DNA of 64,000 bases from Xanthostigma xanthostigma (taxonomy: Eukaryota > Arthropoda > Insecta > Raphidioptera > Raphidiidae). Where the stretch lies: NCBI GenBank assembly GCA_963575645.1, contig OY754467.1, forward strand, positions 23,953,001 through 24,017,000, given 5' to 3'. Shown here in pieces: positions 45,984 through 55,620 of this stretch. Under the pieces are notes generated by a model. The model made no database searches and had not been told where the DNA came from. It saw only the letters and a program-made list of their open reading frames with translations. The position numbers were made by a program, and so were the translations under genes. Numbering within the stretch: position 1 is the stretch's first letter; each line of letters opens with the position of its first letter.

Positions 45984-46700
45984 TCAAGCCAATTGGGCGA
46001 CGGGACCATTCCAACTTCAAAAATGTTGACATTTGATTATAATAAAGAAAATAAAATTTCTGATATCGTGTGAGGTGACGCGGGTAATGGCTAGTATTTA
46101 ATATGATATTTGCTATTCGTTGCCATGGTTACCTACATAATATGTTCCACGTCATGTAAAAATTAATCAAAGCATTCTTTAAATAGTTTATTTCTGACAG
46201 ATCCATAAAACAAAAGAGCGGCTGATTTTTTTTATTTTTTTATTTTCAAAATATTTCCGAAACTATAAAATTAGAAAAAAAAAATTAAGTAAACTTTCTT
46301 GAAAAATTAAATAGAATATGTCGAAACACCTTTATACCTTTATTTAAAAAAAAATAAAAAAAAAAAAATAAATAGAATAATAAGCGATTATGAAAAGTAT
46401 ACCATTATTATATAAAAAACACCGTTATAGCATATATCTCTTCTGAGCATGCGCCGATTTTCCCCAAAAATAATAGGGCTTTTCATATTTACATACCAAA
46501 CATCCTCCCAAAATTTGTTTTTAATCCGCTCATCCGTTTGACCTGTATCGTGTTCACAGACTAATAGACTAACAGACGAGTTTTTTCAAAAATATGTTTT
46601 TTGGATTCGGGGGACCTCAAAACGGATAGATATTGTAAAATTTTTCAAAAGTGATTTTTGACCTAAACTGGTACAATTCCTCACTTTGGGTTGGAATGGT
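45984..46700 (+). repeat. Repeat family B, most complete copy
   Basis: Contains the left part (as at 12013) and the right part (as at 7405) in one unit. An A/T-rich stretch near 46322-46380 is absent from the copy at 7405. Core ends GGGACCATTCCAAC and, reversed, TTTTACCATTCCAACC suggest terminal inverted repeats. No coding frame. Confidence 0.65.
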
Positions 46701-47162
46701 AAAACCAATTTAAGGGATAAGTATATGTATTACTATTGCAATCTGCAAAAGTATTTAAGTCAAAGTACTTCAAATACTTCATTTAAAAAACATTGAAAAT
46801 ACTGGCCTTTTAAATCTTTTCGTCTGCGCGGTATAGATGATATATTTGATCCAGTTAAATTCTTTTTATATTTGTGTAGTTTGTTCAAAAACTTGTATTT
46901 CTTTATTTTTGAAGAAGAGTGCCTATTTTTTTTCGAGTCTCACGTTTTTAGCTTAAAAAATTCATAGATACAGCGTATCCTTTTAGAAGCTTTCCACCTC
47001 TTTGAGATACGATTTCGATAATTTGTTGAACACCCATCTCTTCGATTTTAACAAAGAATCCTCAAATCAAATTTTGTGTTTCTAACTCAAGCAGTTTTGA
47101 AAAAAAAACTTTTTTATTATAATTCCCCCTTGCATAAATAAAAAATAAGTGCAAAAAGTGAA

Positions 47163-47727
47163 ACCCGACTACTGAAAAGTATGAAACAAGAAAATATTCT
47201 CATCTGAAGATAGCCGTGGTCGTATGCCATTTCATATATTCGTGATGCACTTTGCCCTAGAGCAGGGGCGGTCAAATCTTTTGATCGCCGGGCCACATAG
47301 CTGATGAAAATTCGACCGCGGACCGTATAGCTGATGAAAATTTGACCGCGGGCCAAAAATTTGCAGAGCAAAAAAAAGGTCCTCACATTCTATTTCCGCA
47401 TTTGGAGAGAGCAAAAAAAGTCCTCATATTCTATTTCCGCATTTGGAGAGCAAAAAAAAAAAAGAAAAAGCTCCTTTTCGTCTGTTCTGGCGCCCTTGCT
47501 ATTTCTTTACTATTTTTTTAAAATTTATAAAATGCTTCGCGAGCCGGACAAAATTGTGCTGCGGGCCGGATCCGGCCCGCGGGCCGCCATTTGCCCAGGC
47601 CTGCCCTAGAGCTTATGATAGCTTACTATACTCTTAAAATGTAATGTTTTTTAGAGTAGGTGGCATATGACCACGGCTATCCTCAGTTGAGAATATTTTC
47701 TTGTTTCATACTTACCAGTAGTCGGGT
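47163..47727. mobile_element. Fold-back MITE (family of 4136), split by a hAT insertion
   Basis: Ends ACCCGACTACTG and, reversed, ACCCGACTACTGG. It shares TCATCTGAAGATAGCCGTGG and the central CTTTGCCCTAGAGCTTATGA with the copy at 4136. The hAT-like element at 47263-47603 lies in its middle. Confidence 0.8.
47263..47603 (+). mobile_element. Nested hAT-like MITE
   Basis: The 8-bp duplication CCCTAGAG (47255-47262, 47604-47611) flanks ends CAGGGGCGGTCAAA and, reversed, CAGGCCTGGGCAAA. The right end has GGCCGGATCCGGCCCGCGGG, common in hAT elements. Internal direct repeats: a CTGATGAAAATT(C/T)GACCGCG unit twice and a CTCA(C/T)ATTCTATTTCCGCAT unit twice. No transposase. Confidence 0.88.
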
Positions 47728-48183
47728 CAGTTTCTGAACTTATTTCAATTTAAACTTTTGCGTGACCATTATATGATATTTATACACGTATTTTCAACAT
47801 TTTTGACAGTTCAAATACATAGTTATAAACAAACGGTGATTGATTATGTTATCGGAAAAGCGTGACCAGTTTTGTTTCACTTTACCGCGCTAATGCGGAA
47901 AGGATCACTTTACATGCATGCTTCAACTGTGTTTCTGCACTTACTAATCAATGCACCGATAGGACAGTAAAAGTAAAATATAATTTGAAGTTGATATTTT
48001 TTATTGAACATTAAATTAAATCCACTTTTTTGTAAGTAAGAAAACATTCAAGTTTTGTTTTACGTAATGTTCTGTTCGATATTTTATAACCTATCGTACT
48101 CCCTCATAGTATATTCTACTACCTCTTAATAATATAATATTAATGTCTTCAGCATAAAGTAGTGTTGATCCAATAGAATGTTA

Positions 48184-48277
48184 CGATGAAGGAAGGTTTT
48201 GGTTGATGATCATAAATAAACATTGGTAAAGCTTATTTATTTATGATCCTCAACCAAAACCTTAATCCTTCATCGTA
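48184..48277. repeat. Hairpin with about 40-bp arms
   Basis: ACGATGAAGGAAGGTTTTGG, TTGATGATCATAAATAAAC and their near-exact inverse are separated by a loop of about ten bases. Intronic; small enough for a miRNA-like or MITE hairpin. Confidence 0.6.
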
Positions 48278-48748
48278 TAATATTAATAATGATAACTACT
48301 TGACGGTAATCATTAGAGTTTGTTTATAATATACTGAACCAATTTTGAAATGATTTTTTTAAAAACATGGAGCATTTTTCTGAAAAAACGTTGAACTGTG
48401 GATTCTAGAACAAAGTGAGGATTTGAGCGGAGGGATCTCTCTGGACAAAGAATAGGTATTTAGCTAGTTACAAAAACGGTACCCAAAAAAATATTGTGCT
48501 GAAATTTCTTCGAATTTGCCAAAATGTGCACTGCAAATTATTCTTTTGTGCTTCTTTTTGTATAATTGTAATGACAAGAACAACCCTGGTCATTTATATG
48601 TCAATTTCTAGTCTCAACTGCACTGCACTCACTGGTGTAAACAAACAGGCCTACTCATTAATGAATTATTGACTGTTATTTTCAGTGTTCATTATATTAT
48701 ATTTGAACACCAAAGACGATTATTCAATGTTTTTTTCATTTGTTACAG

Positions 48749-48907
48749 TACTTGGATATCGGGGAGGATATGAACATCCCCGATGACTTCACACAAAAGG
48801 AAATGCAGACAGGAATGTGGTGGAGGCATTTGGCTGCGGGTGGGGTTGCAGGCGCCGTTTCAAGAACATGCACAGCGCCTCTAGACAGGCTCAAAGTTTT
48901 CCTTCAG
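48749..48907 (+). CDS. SCaMC: SCaMC exon, 53 codons
   Basis: Acceptor TTTGTTACAG before 48749 and donor GTAAGT after 48907; both ends are phase 0. Encodes YLDIGED to RLKVFLQ, covering the linker and first transmembrane helix with the PLDRLK motif. Confidence 0.93.
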
Positions 48908-51900
48908 GTAAGTTCCTACGTCAAAATTAACAGCTTAGTTAATTTTTAAGGTTCCTGCTCAATGGGACTCTATTACTAAGCCTCCGCTATCCGTCTGTCA
49001 GCGGACTGTATCTAAAGACCCGTAATAGGTAGAGAGTTGAAATTTTCACACTGTGTATTTCTGTTGCCGCTGTAACAACAAATAATAAAAAACAAATTTT
49101 GTATACACAATACATTCTATACTATGTATACAATATACATACACAAACCGCAACAACGTGCTACGCACATGCACAGTAACAGTTCTATAAGACAAAACAA
49201 GCTTCTGTTAACCTACATTTTAATTGGTTCACGTTATTTGTCAGAGAACATTATTTTAGCGGTTTGGTTGAAGTTTTTAAGCTATCCAATTAAAAAACAA
49301 ACAGTATCTATAAATTTTTACACGTCGTCAAAACGACATGTTTCGGAAAATTTGGAGGGAAAACGCCCCAAAATCAAAAAAAGTCATAGAGGAAATAGGT
49401 GTCAGACTAGGCCTAATGAAGCCATATACAAAGTTTGGGGAGAGTATTTGTCAGTAAAATTTTTGTCGACAGGCACTCTGACTACAACCAACGAACTTGA
49501 TAATATAGAGTAATAGTACAGGATCCGTAATTGATGTCGACCTACACCGATCAAGTAACCGAATGAAATGTATTTTTTATAAAATATGTTTACAAAAGTA
49601 ACGTTAATAAGTTGCCTAAAGAAATCTGTTCAAGGCTATGTTTAATTAAAAATTCAAAAAATAATTTTTTTTCGTACCTTCACCGATCTTGTAACCGAAA
49701 AAATATAATATTAATCGAAAGTATAAAGCCTATAGAATATGCAAACATACGGTTGCCTACCTTTTTCTGTTCAAGACTTTACGGTTGCCAGCTTTAAAAA
49801 GGTGAATCGAAAGTGGTATTTTCACCGATCGAGTATCCAAATAAATTATACATCAAAATAAAGCTTATATTTTTGTGAAAAGATAGTATACGGTTGCCTG
49901 CGAAAAACCATTCAAGAGTCATGGTTGCCAGGCTTTGAAATTTAAAAATTAAAGCGTATGAAAATGTGCGAGAAGGAGAGTATATCCATTCTATTCAGTG
50001 TATAATTTATTTGGATACTCCATCGGTGAAAATACCACTTTCGATTCACCTTTTTAAAGCTGGCAACCGTAAAGTCTTGAACTGAAAAAGGTAGGTATGT
50101 TTGCATATTCTATAGGCTTTATACTTTCGATTATTGTTAAATTTTTTGGTTACAAGATCGGTGAAGGTATGGAAAAAAAATTAATTTTTGAATTTTTAAT
50201 TAAACATAACCTTGAACAGATTTATTTAGGCAACCTATTAACGTTACTTTTGTTAACATATTTTATTTTATAAAAAATACATTTGATTCGGTTACTTAAT
50301 CGGTGTAGGTCGACATCAATTATTACGGACTATAAGGTGCTAAGTAGACTATCGGATTTAAAACTCGCGGCCAATTATTTTGGTTGAGGTTTCTTCATAA
50401 CTGTCCTCAGGCGCTCCAGTTTACTGATACCAAGGTAATCTTGACTCATTGTTTTCGAATATTATAATTTCCTTATCATCAACTACAATAACTATAACTA
50501 AGCGCAAAACGAAAATAATAAAATCAAAACGGATGTTTTGTTTCTTGTTAGGCATATTAGACTGGTCGTTAAAAATTATTTTTTTTTCAACGCCCCCTAA
50601 AAATCTTCATTTTGATGTAAAAAGACGAGGACAAGCTTCTAAATAAAAAATAACACGTGCCGCAAAACGATCAAAGTTTTTTAGTAAAATCTTATTTCTT
50701 TCGAAATTTCTCGCGTCAAACATTATTTTTACGATTTCGTGACCGAAATGTAATAAATTATTGCTTATTAAATTATTATCAACATTTATTCGAGCCTTGG
50801 AATTAATGAATCTGCTCATAAAAAATAAGTTTACATTAATTTAATTTCAAAATAAAATTTATGATTTTAAATATCCTGTAATTTTTAACTAGACAACATA
50901 AAATAAAAAAAATAACCATTACGCCACGAAGCCTACTATGTGTAGTGGTGTTATCACGGTATAGAAGTGTAGCACTTGTTTTCTGGATTTACACTATATT
51001 TACACAGCAATTATTGTTTTTTTAAATTATTAGCTGTCAAAAATAATAAAATAAAACTGTTTATAAAAATTAAACTACTGAACACATTTTAGTGAATTTA
51101 AATAGGGTTCTGGTCTGATAGTAAACAAAGTGAATAAAATATAACCCAAGGCAATCCGACCAAAATTGCGATCTGTAGAGTCGTGACGTACATACGTACG
51201 TACATACGTACAGACCAACCGACAACTGCTGTTTGTGAAATTAACTTAGATATAACTTCTTATATGAACGAAAGTCAGCTCTGACGCACAAAGCGATAAT
51301 AGAGCACATACCGCTAGTTTAGCGGTATGTGCAATTTATACTTTTACATCAAAAGGAATCTTTTTAGGGGCGTCGAAAAAAATTTAATTTTTAACGACCA
51401 CTCTAAGGCATATAGATGTACTTTTCTTCATTTCTTCAGCCAGTATCAAGCGCGTAGAGGTTTTTTTTTGTGTGTGGGGGGGGGGTGAAGCACAAAAATC
51501 AATATTTTTTTTAAGATTTGTTAACCGCAAATGACCTTTTCTTAACAACCTAACTTAAAAAATTTGGAGAGCAAAAAAAGAAACGGATGACTTTTTTTTA
51601 CAAACATAACTTTGAAAAAAAATTCGAAAAACCTTTTTTTAACAACCTAACTTGGCAAATTTTATCGTGTGTCGGCACAATAGGAAGACAAAAAAACAAA
51701 AAATTCTTTTTTCCTTTGTTGTGACTGAGTGCCTGCGGTCCTGATGGGTCCTGGGGAGGGGTAACTACCCCCTGTACTGCCCCATATCTACGCCCTTGGC
51801 CAGGATATCATATAAAATATGTATATGATGGACAAATGTCGCGTAAATCTGTTACTTGACGAATACATTTATGATGGCCTCAGTTGTAAAAAAATGACGG

Positions 51901-53206
51901 TTAATGATTGATAAACCAAGTTATTAAAACGGATTTAATCCAAGACGTATACGGACTGGGCAAACTGGGCTAAAATTCTATTTTATTGCATAGGGTTTCT
52001 CACAAACATAGTAATTGAACCGATTGATGGATAAAGGTGGTAGGTAGTTAACATTTTCAAAAACAGATGAATTACATATTTATTGCAAAATGGTTACTTT
52101 TTCCCATCAACTGTTTCGGTTGCATTACTGGATTGTAGAAATATATGAATAAACAAATTTTGGCGGTGATTCCAGTAGTATCTCCTATCTATGCAATCGC
52201 ATCTTTAATTGTAATAACAAAAAAAAAAAAAACTTTTCATTGTTATGAAAATTTAATGGGATATGTTGCATCAACAAGTTGGAACTACCTCGTAAATATT
52301 ATTTTTTTGGTAAATAAAACAAATTAACTGAAATATTATATCATTTTCAACACAAGTTGGAGACCTTCTACGATGTAAGACACAGACATAATAATTTAGA
52401 ACTCATGCTATATTGGTATATTATTTACAGTTGTGTTTATTTTGTTTCAGGTGCAACCAGATAGACAGAAGATAACGGTGTGTCTAAGCAATATGGTGAA
52501 AGAAGGTGGCTTGACTGGTTTATGGCGCGGTAATGGCATAAACGTGCTGAAAATCGCGCCTGAATCGGCTATCAAGTTTGCAGCTTACGAACAAGTTAAA
52601 AGATTTATCCGTGGCGAATCAAACACAACTCTAGGCATTTACGAAAGGTTCCTTGCCGGCGCAATGGCCGGCGGCATTAGTCAAACTGTCATTTATCCAT
52701 TGGAAGTCTTAAAAACGAGATTGGCACTTAGAAAAACTGGTCAATACAAAAGTATATTGGACGCTGCCCAGAAGATTTACACCCGTGAAGGATTGGGTAG
52801 TTTTTATCGCGGATACATTCCTAATATATTAGGTATCATTCCTTATGCGGGAATCGATTTGGCTGTGTACGAAACATTAAAAAAGAAGTATTTAAAATCG
52901 CACAGTGAAATGGAACAACCGAGTTTTTGGTTACTGTTAGCATGCGGTAGCGCCTCTAGTACTTTAGGTCAAGTGTGTTCGTATCCGTTGGCGTTAGTTA
53001 GAACTAGATTGCAAGCACAAGAAACAGCTAAAATAAGTTCGAAAGCAACCATGACAACTGTAATTAAAAACATTATTCAGAAAGAAGGCGTTGTTGGCTT
53101 GTACAGGGGAATTACGCCAAATTTTGTCAAAGTTTTGCCGGCGGTTAGTATCAGTTATGTGGTTTACGAAAATTCTAGTAGGGTACTCGGAGTAAATATG
53201 ACGTGA
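48749..53206 (+). CDS. SCaMC: SCaMC-type mitochondrial ATP-Mg/Pi carrier, carrier domain (two exons shown)
   Basis: Joining 48749-48907 and 52451-53206 gives 304 residues of a mitochondrial carrier. It begins [14 protein letters not shown], the linker that in SCaMCs (SLC25A23/24/25) follows the EF-hand region, then [19 protein letters not shown]. Three tandem carrier repeats show the PxD/ExxK/R signatures PLDRLKV, PLEVLKT and PLALVRT, with matching [22 protein letters not shown] and [12 protein letters not shown] at the ends of the repeats. [18 protein letters not shown] and [17 protein letters not shown] are strongly family-specific. It exchanges ATP-Mg for phosphate across the inner mitochondrial membrane. 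Normal family members carry four EF hands in front; none was found in the window. The gene converges with PGLS. Candidate first exons: 23473 and 36710. Confidence 0.93.
48945..49110 (+). repeat. Widespread insect repeat (CTATTACTAAG... family)
   Basis: AAGGTTCCTGCTCAATGGGACTCTATTACTAAG-type sequence followed by CCTCCGCTATCCGTCTGTC, GAGTTGAAATTTTCACACTG and TGTTGCCGCTGTAACAACAA. I know this arrangement as a repeat common in insect genomes, usually linked to retroelement tails. Confidence 0.5.
49524..50330. mobile_element. Fold-back element in SCaMC intron
   Basis: Ends TCCGTAATTGATGTCGACC and, reversed, GTCCGTAATAATTGATGTCG. The arms share TACACCGATCAAGTAACCG, CACCGATCTTGTAACCG, ACGGTTGCCTACCTTTTTC and ACGGTTGCCAGCTTTAAAA. 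The arms run almost to the centre near 49930. No coding sequence. Confidence 0.75.
50545..51425. repeat. Inverted-repeat element containing a tRNA-like-bearing element
   Basis: Arms of about 80 bases (TGGTCGTTAAAAATTA, TTTTTTCAACGCCCCCTAAA, TTTTGATGTAAAA) lie at 50553-50630 and inverted at 51343-51415. The truncated tRNA-like-bearing element (50925-51343) sits at the inner edge of the right arm. Confidence 0.6.
50925..51343 (-). mobile_element. tRNA-like-bearing element, truncated copy
   Basis: On the minus strand it starts with the 13-bp stem-loop TGCACATACCGCTA..., has the TACG tract at 51190-51215, and stops within the tRNA-like part after GTGGCGTAATGGTTA. The inner region GCTTCGTGGCGTAATGGTTA matches 63499-63520. 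It lacks about the last 330 bases of the full element. Confidence 0.7.
51445..51812. mobile_element. Possible hAT-like element
   Basis: CAAGCGCGTAGAGG on the left and, reversed, CAAGGGCGTAGATATGGGGC on the right look like weak end repeats, and the right end GGGGTAACTACCCCCTGTAC is a type I associate with hAT MITEs. A G-run (51479-51486) is inside. No target duplication could be fixed. Confidence 0.4.
52451..53206 (+). CDS. SCaMC: SCaMC terminal coding exon, 251 codons plus stop
   Basis: Acceptor TTTGTTTCAG before 52451, phase 0. Encodes VQPDRQK to LGVNMT with the stop TGA at 53204-53206, covering the rest of repeat 1 and all of repeats 2 and 3. Reading is open throughout with conserved carrier motifs. 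Confidence 0.96.
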   Translation: MQPDRQKITVCLSNMVKEGGLTGLWRGNGINVLKIAPESAIKFAAYEQVKRFIRGESNTTLGIYERFLAGAMAGGISQTVIYPLEVLKTRLALRKTGQYKSILDAAQKIYTREGLGSFYRGYIPNILGIIPYAGIDLAVYETLKKKYLKSHSEMEQPSFWLLLACGSASSTLGQVCSYPLALVRTRLQAQETAKISSKATMTTVIKNIIQKEGVVGLYRGITPNFVKVLPAVSISYVVYENSSRVLGVNMT

Positions 53207-53740
53207 TGTAAGTGCTGTGTAGACGCAATAATAATAATACTATTATTTTATTGCCAATTATCTCCAATTTGTGTCCAGTTCGCCGCGACCTTCACCGTTG
53301 CAAGGAGTGGCGAACTTAAATCATTGTTTCTTTAGCAATGTTTAAATCAATTTAATTATTAATATGAATGATGCGCTGTTGCAGTTATTGCCTCATTGTT
53401 ATTTATTTATTTATATTAATTATTATACATGTATTACTTCGTGTGATATGTTGTCGAAAAAGGAAGTATCTACTAGTGATGTGAACTACATAAGATTATA
53501 ATTCCATTCTCAGCGAATTTCGTGTGAAGTGTTCGTTCATTTATCTACTATATTAGTATCTACTATCTAAAAATATTCCACTCTGTAGATTCGAATAATA
53601 TTGTACTTATGTGTGCTATTGATTCCAGTTCATTTGTTAACGAAATCAACAGGTATTGATTATTACAACCTAGTTTACACACCGGCATTATTGGTTTCGC
53701 AATTTAGTGTCATGTAATATAATAAACATTGGTTCACTGC
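53207..53740 (+). other. SCaMC: SCaMC 3' untranslated region
   Basis: A/T-rich sequence follows the stop. A polyadenylation signal AATAAA is at 53721-53726, followed by TG-rich sequence within 30-40 bases. Other ATTTA-type elements are present. The true cleavage site is not shown by sequence alone; later signals are possible. Confidence 0.5.
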
Positions 53741-54349
53741 ACAGTTTTTTCTTTGGCAAGTAAACTAGGTATGATTATCACACAAGACGTATTGTCTAAT
53801 TTATATTACCTGTACAAGTTGTTCAGTGTTCTACTACACTTTTCATTAGGAAAATGCTTTCTTTATAGATGAATTATTCAGTGCTGATAAAATGTGTACC
53901 TTCATAATAATACTCTGAAAACGGAGACGAGAATGTCTTACAATATGTATTATATAATTATTTAAATGTTAAGCTCCTGTGATTTTATATTTTATAACAT
54001 AGTTCATCTGTGAGTAAGCATTTGTAAATATACATTGTTTTCAAAATGTCAAAAAAAAACAGGAATTTTTTTTATGAAACGTGAACGGACCTAAAAAAAA
54101 TCGAAAGAAAATTATTTTAAATTGAAAAGATAAAAAATGTAGGTTTTAAAAATATAATATAGTGTACTTATTTCTCTATAGAAACGGGATTTAAATAATT
54201 ATTTTAGATAAAAAATTGAACAATAGATGCAGGATTTTGCTCAAAAAAATGTGCATAGTTATTTTCAGAATATAATTTGAAAAAAATGTTGCTTTTTTTG
54301 TTTACATTGTCAAGGAATCATTGGATCTCAAATATATTGAGTAAAATCT

Positions 54350-54877
54350 TTTATTCAACACGCGTGAGTAATATGTAATTTCGGGGCCCTGCTAAACTCG
54401 GGAGAAATAATATATTACTTCACTATAGTGTAATAATGAATTTTCTGGCGTGGGAGAAATAATGTATTACTTCACTAGTGTAATAATGAATTTTCTGGAC
54501 CAATAGAAACTCAGTAGCAAGCCCAAGCGCTAAATAATGAAAAAAACTGCAAGTAGCTTCTGGACCAATAGGAACGTGGTAGGCGGTATTGTATACTTAT
54601 ATGAAAACAGCATCGCAATTCAGCGAAATCATGGCAATCTTGTGTATACACTGACGGTGGTACGTCAATCAATGAAGTGATTTATTATTTTTCCCTCTTT
54701 TATCAGGGCCCCGATTACATATTACTCCTGCTAGTTGAATAAAGTATTATGTGCGACTATTGATCGAAGGAGAATATTCCACTCGCGTGTGTTTTACCGC
54801 ACTCGCTGCGCTCGTGCGGCAAATTTCACGCTCATGGAATCTTCTCCTTCTCTCACTAGTCGCACAATATACTATTA
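54350..54877 (+). mobile_element. Composite fold-back repeat, copy 1
   Basis: Two adjoining palindromic parts. The first has ATTCAACACGCGTGAGTAAT and GGGGCCCTG ends (54350-54748). The second has TGTGCGACTATTGATCGAAG with inverse ACTAGTCGCACA, and a CCGCACTCGCTGCGCTCGTG core. A 49-base unit (GGGAGAAATAATATATTACT ... TTTTCTGG) is repeated twice. A full second copy lies inverted at 57895-58428. Confidence 0.72.
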
Positions 54878-55439
54878 TCTGTAAAAATGTTTTTAGCTCT
54901 TTAAAAAATCACTATACAAAGAATGTTATTATTTTTACTTAAAAATTCAATTTTTTTAATAATTTTTTTATGTGTTGAGGTTTTACACTTTTGTTACGAA
55001 TTTTGAATGATTAGTAAATTAAAATACGTTAGTGATTAAAAAATGCATGTATTTAAAGGGTGGAATCTAGTTATTTTTGATAATACTTTAAATTTTACAA
55101 CACTTACATCTTGCAAATGAACGAATATTTTGCATTTAAAAATTAAAATAATTAAATTAGTGGTAATTTTGAATCATTGCTAGTATGTACTAAAACTTAC
55201 TGTAATGATCTAAAAGTATTGTTAGTAAAACGATTTCAAACTCATGTTTTTTATATATTTTTTTGACGTAATCATGTTGCTTCTTTGAAGTGTATTCGTA
55301 AAACTGTTCATTAACACTATTTAAAAGTCTTATTATAAATGTAATTTTACAAATTTTTCCCAAATATTCCTCCTGCATATAATTATTACCAAAGACGACA
55401 TGAGGGTCAAATAAACTATTTAAATATTTTATGGTAGTT

Positions 55440-55445
55440 TTTATT
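55440..55445 (-). promoter_or_regulatory. PGLS: Polyadenylation signal of PGLS
   Basis: AATAAA on the minus strand about 70 bases after the PGLS stop codon. Position and motif suit a short 3' UTR; cleavage has not been shown. Confidence 0.5.
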
Positions 55446-55515
55446 TCTTTCATTTTATAATCCTTTCCAGTTGTATGCAAGCTCTGCAATCACGTGATTT
55501 TGTGTGAAAAAAAAT

Positions 55516-55620
55516 CTATTTTAAATATTTTGCTGCTCCTTTATCCAAAATCCAGTATAATATTCCATGAGAGGGATTAACTTGACCAGCTGGTAAATTT
55601 TCTTTCTTCACTAGTATTTT
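55516..55620 (-). CDS. PGLS: PGLS exon 4 (terminal)
   Basis: Acceptor TTTTTAG before 55620. Encodes KILVKKENLPAGQ, VNPSHGILYWILD and GAAKYLK, then TAG at 55518-55516. It matches the C-terminus of PGLS proteins and joins in phase 0 to exon 3. It is only 35 codons and stands 4.3 kb from exon 3. Confidence 0.92.
   Translation of the reverse strand, partial: KILVKKENLPAGQVNPSHGILYWILDKGAAKYLK

Noticed and set aside
47361-47637. Overlapping frames over the hAT insertion
   Set aside because: They cross element borders and low-complexity A runs, so they cannot be real exons.
54751-54942. 63-codon frame repeated at 57837-58019
   Set aside because: Both lie in the composite fold-back repeat; the identical reading comes from repeat copies, not from a gene family.
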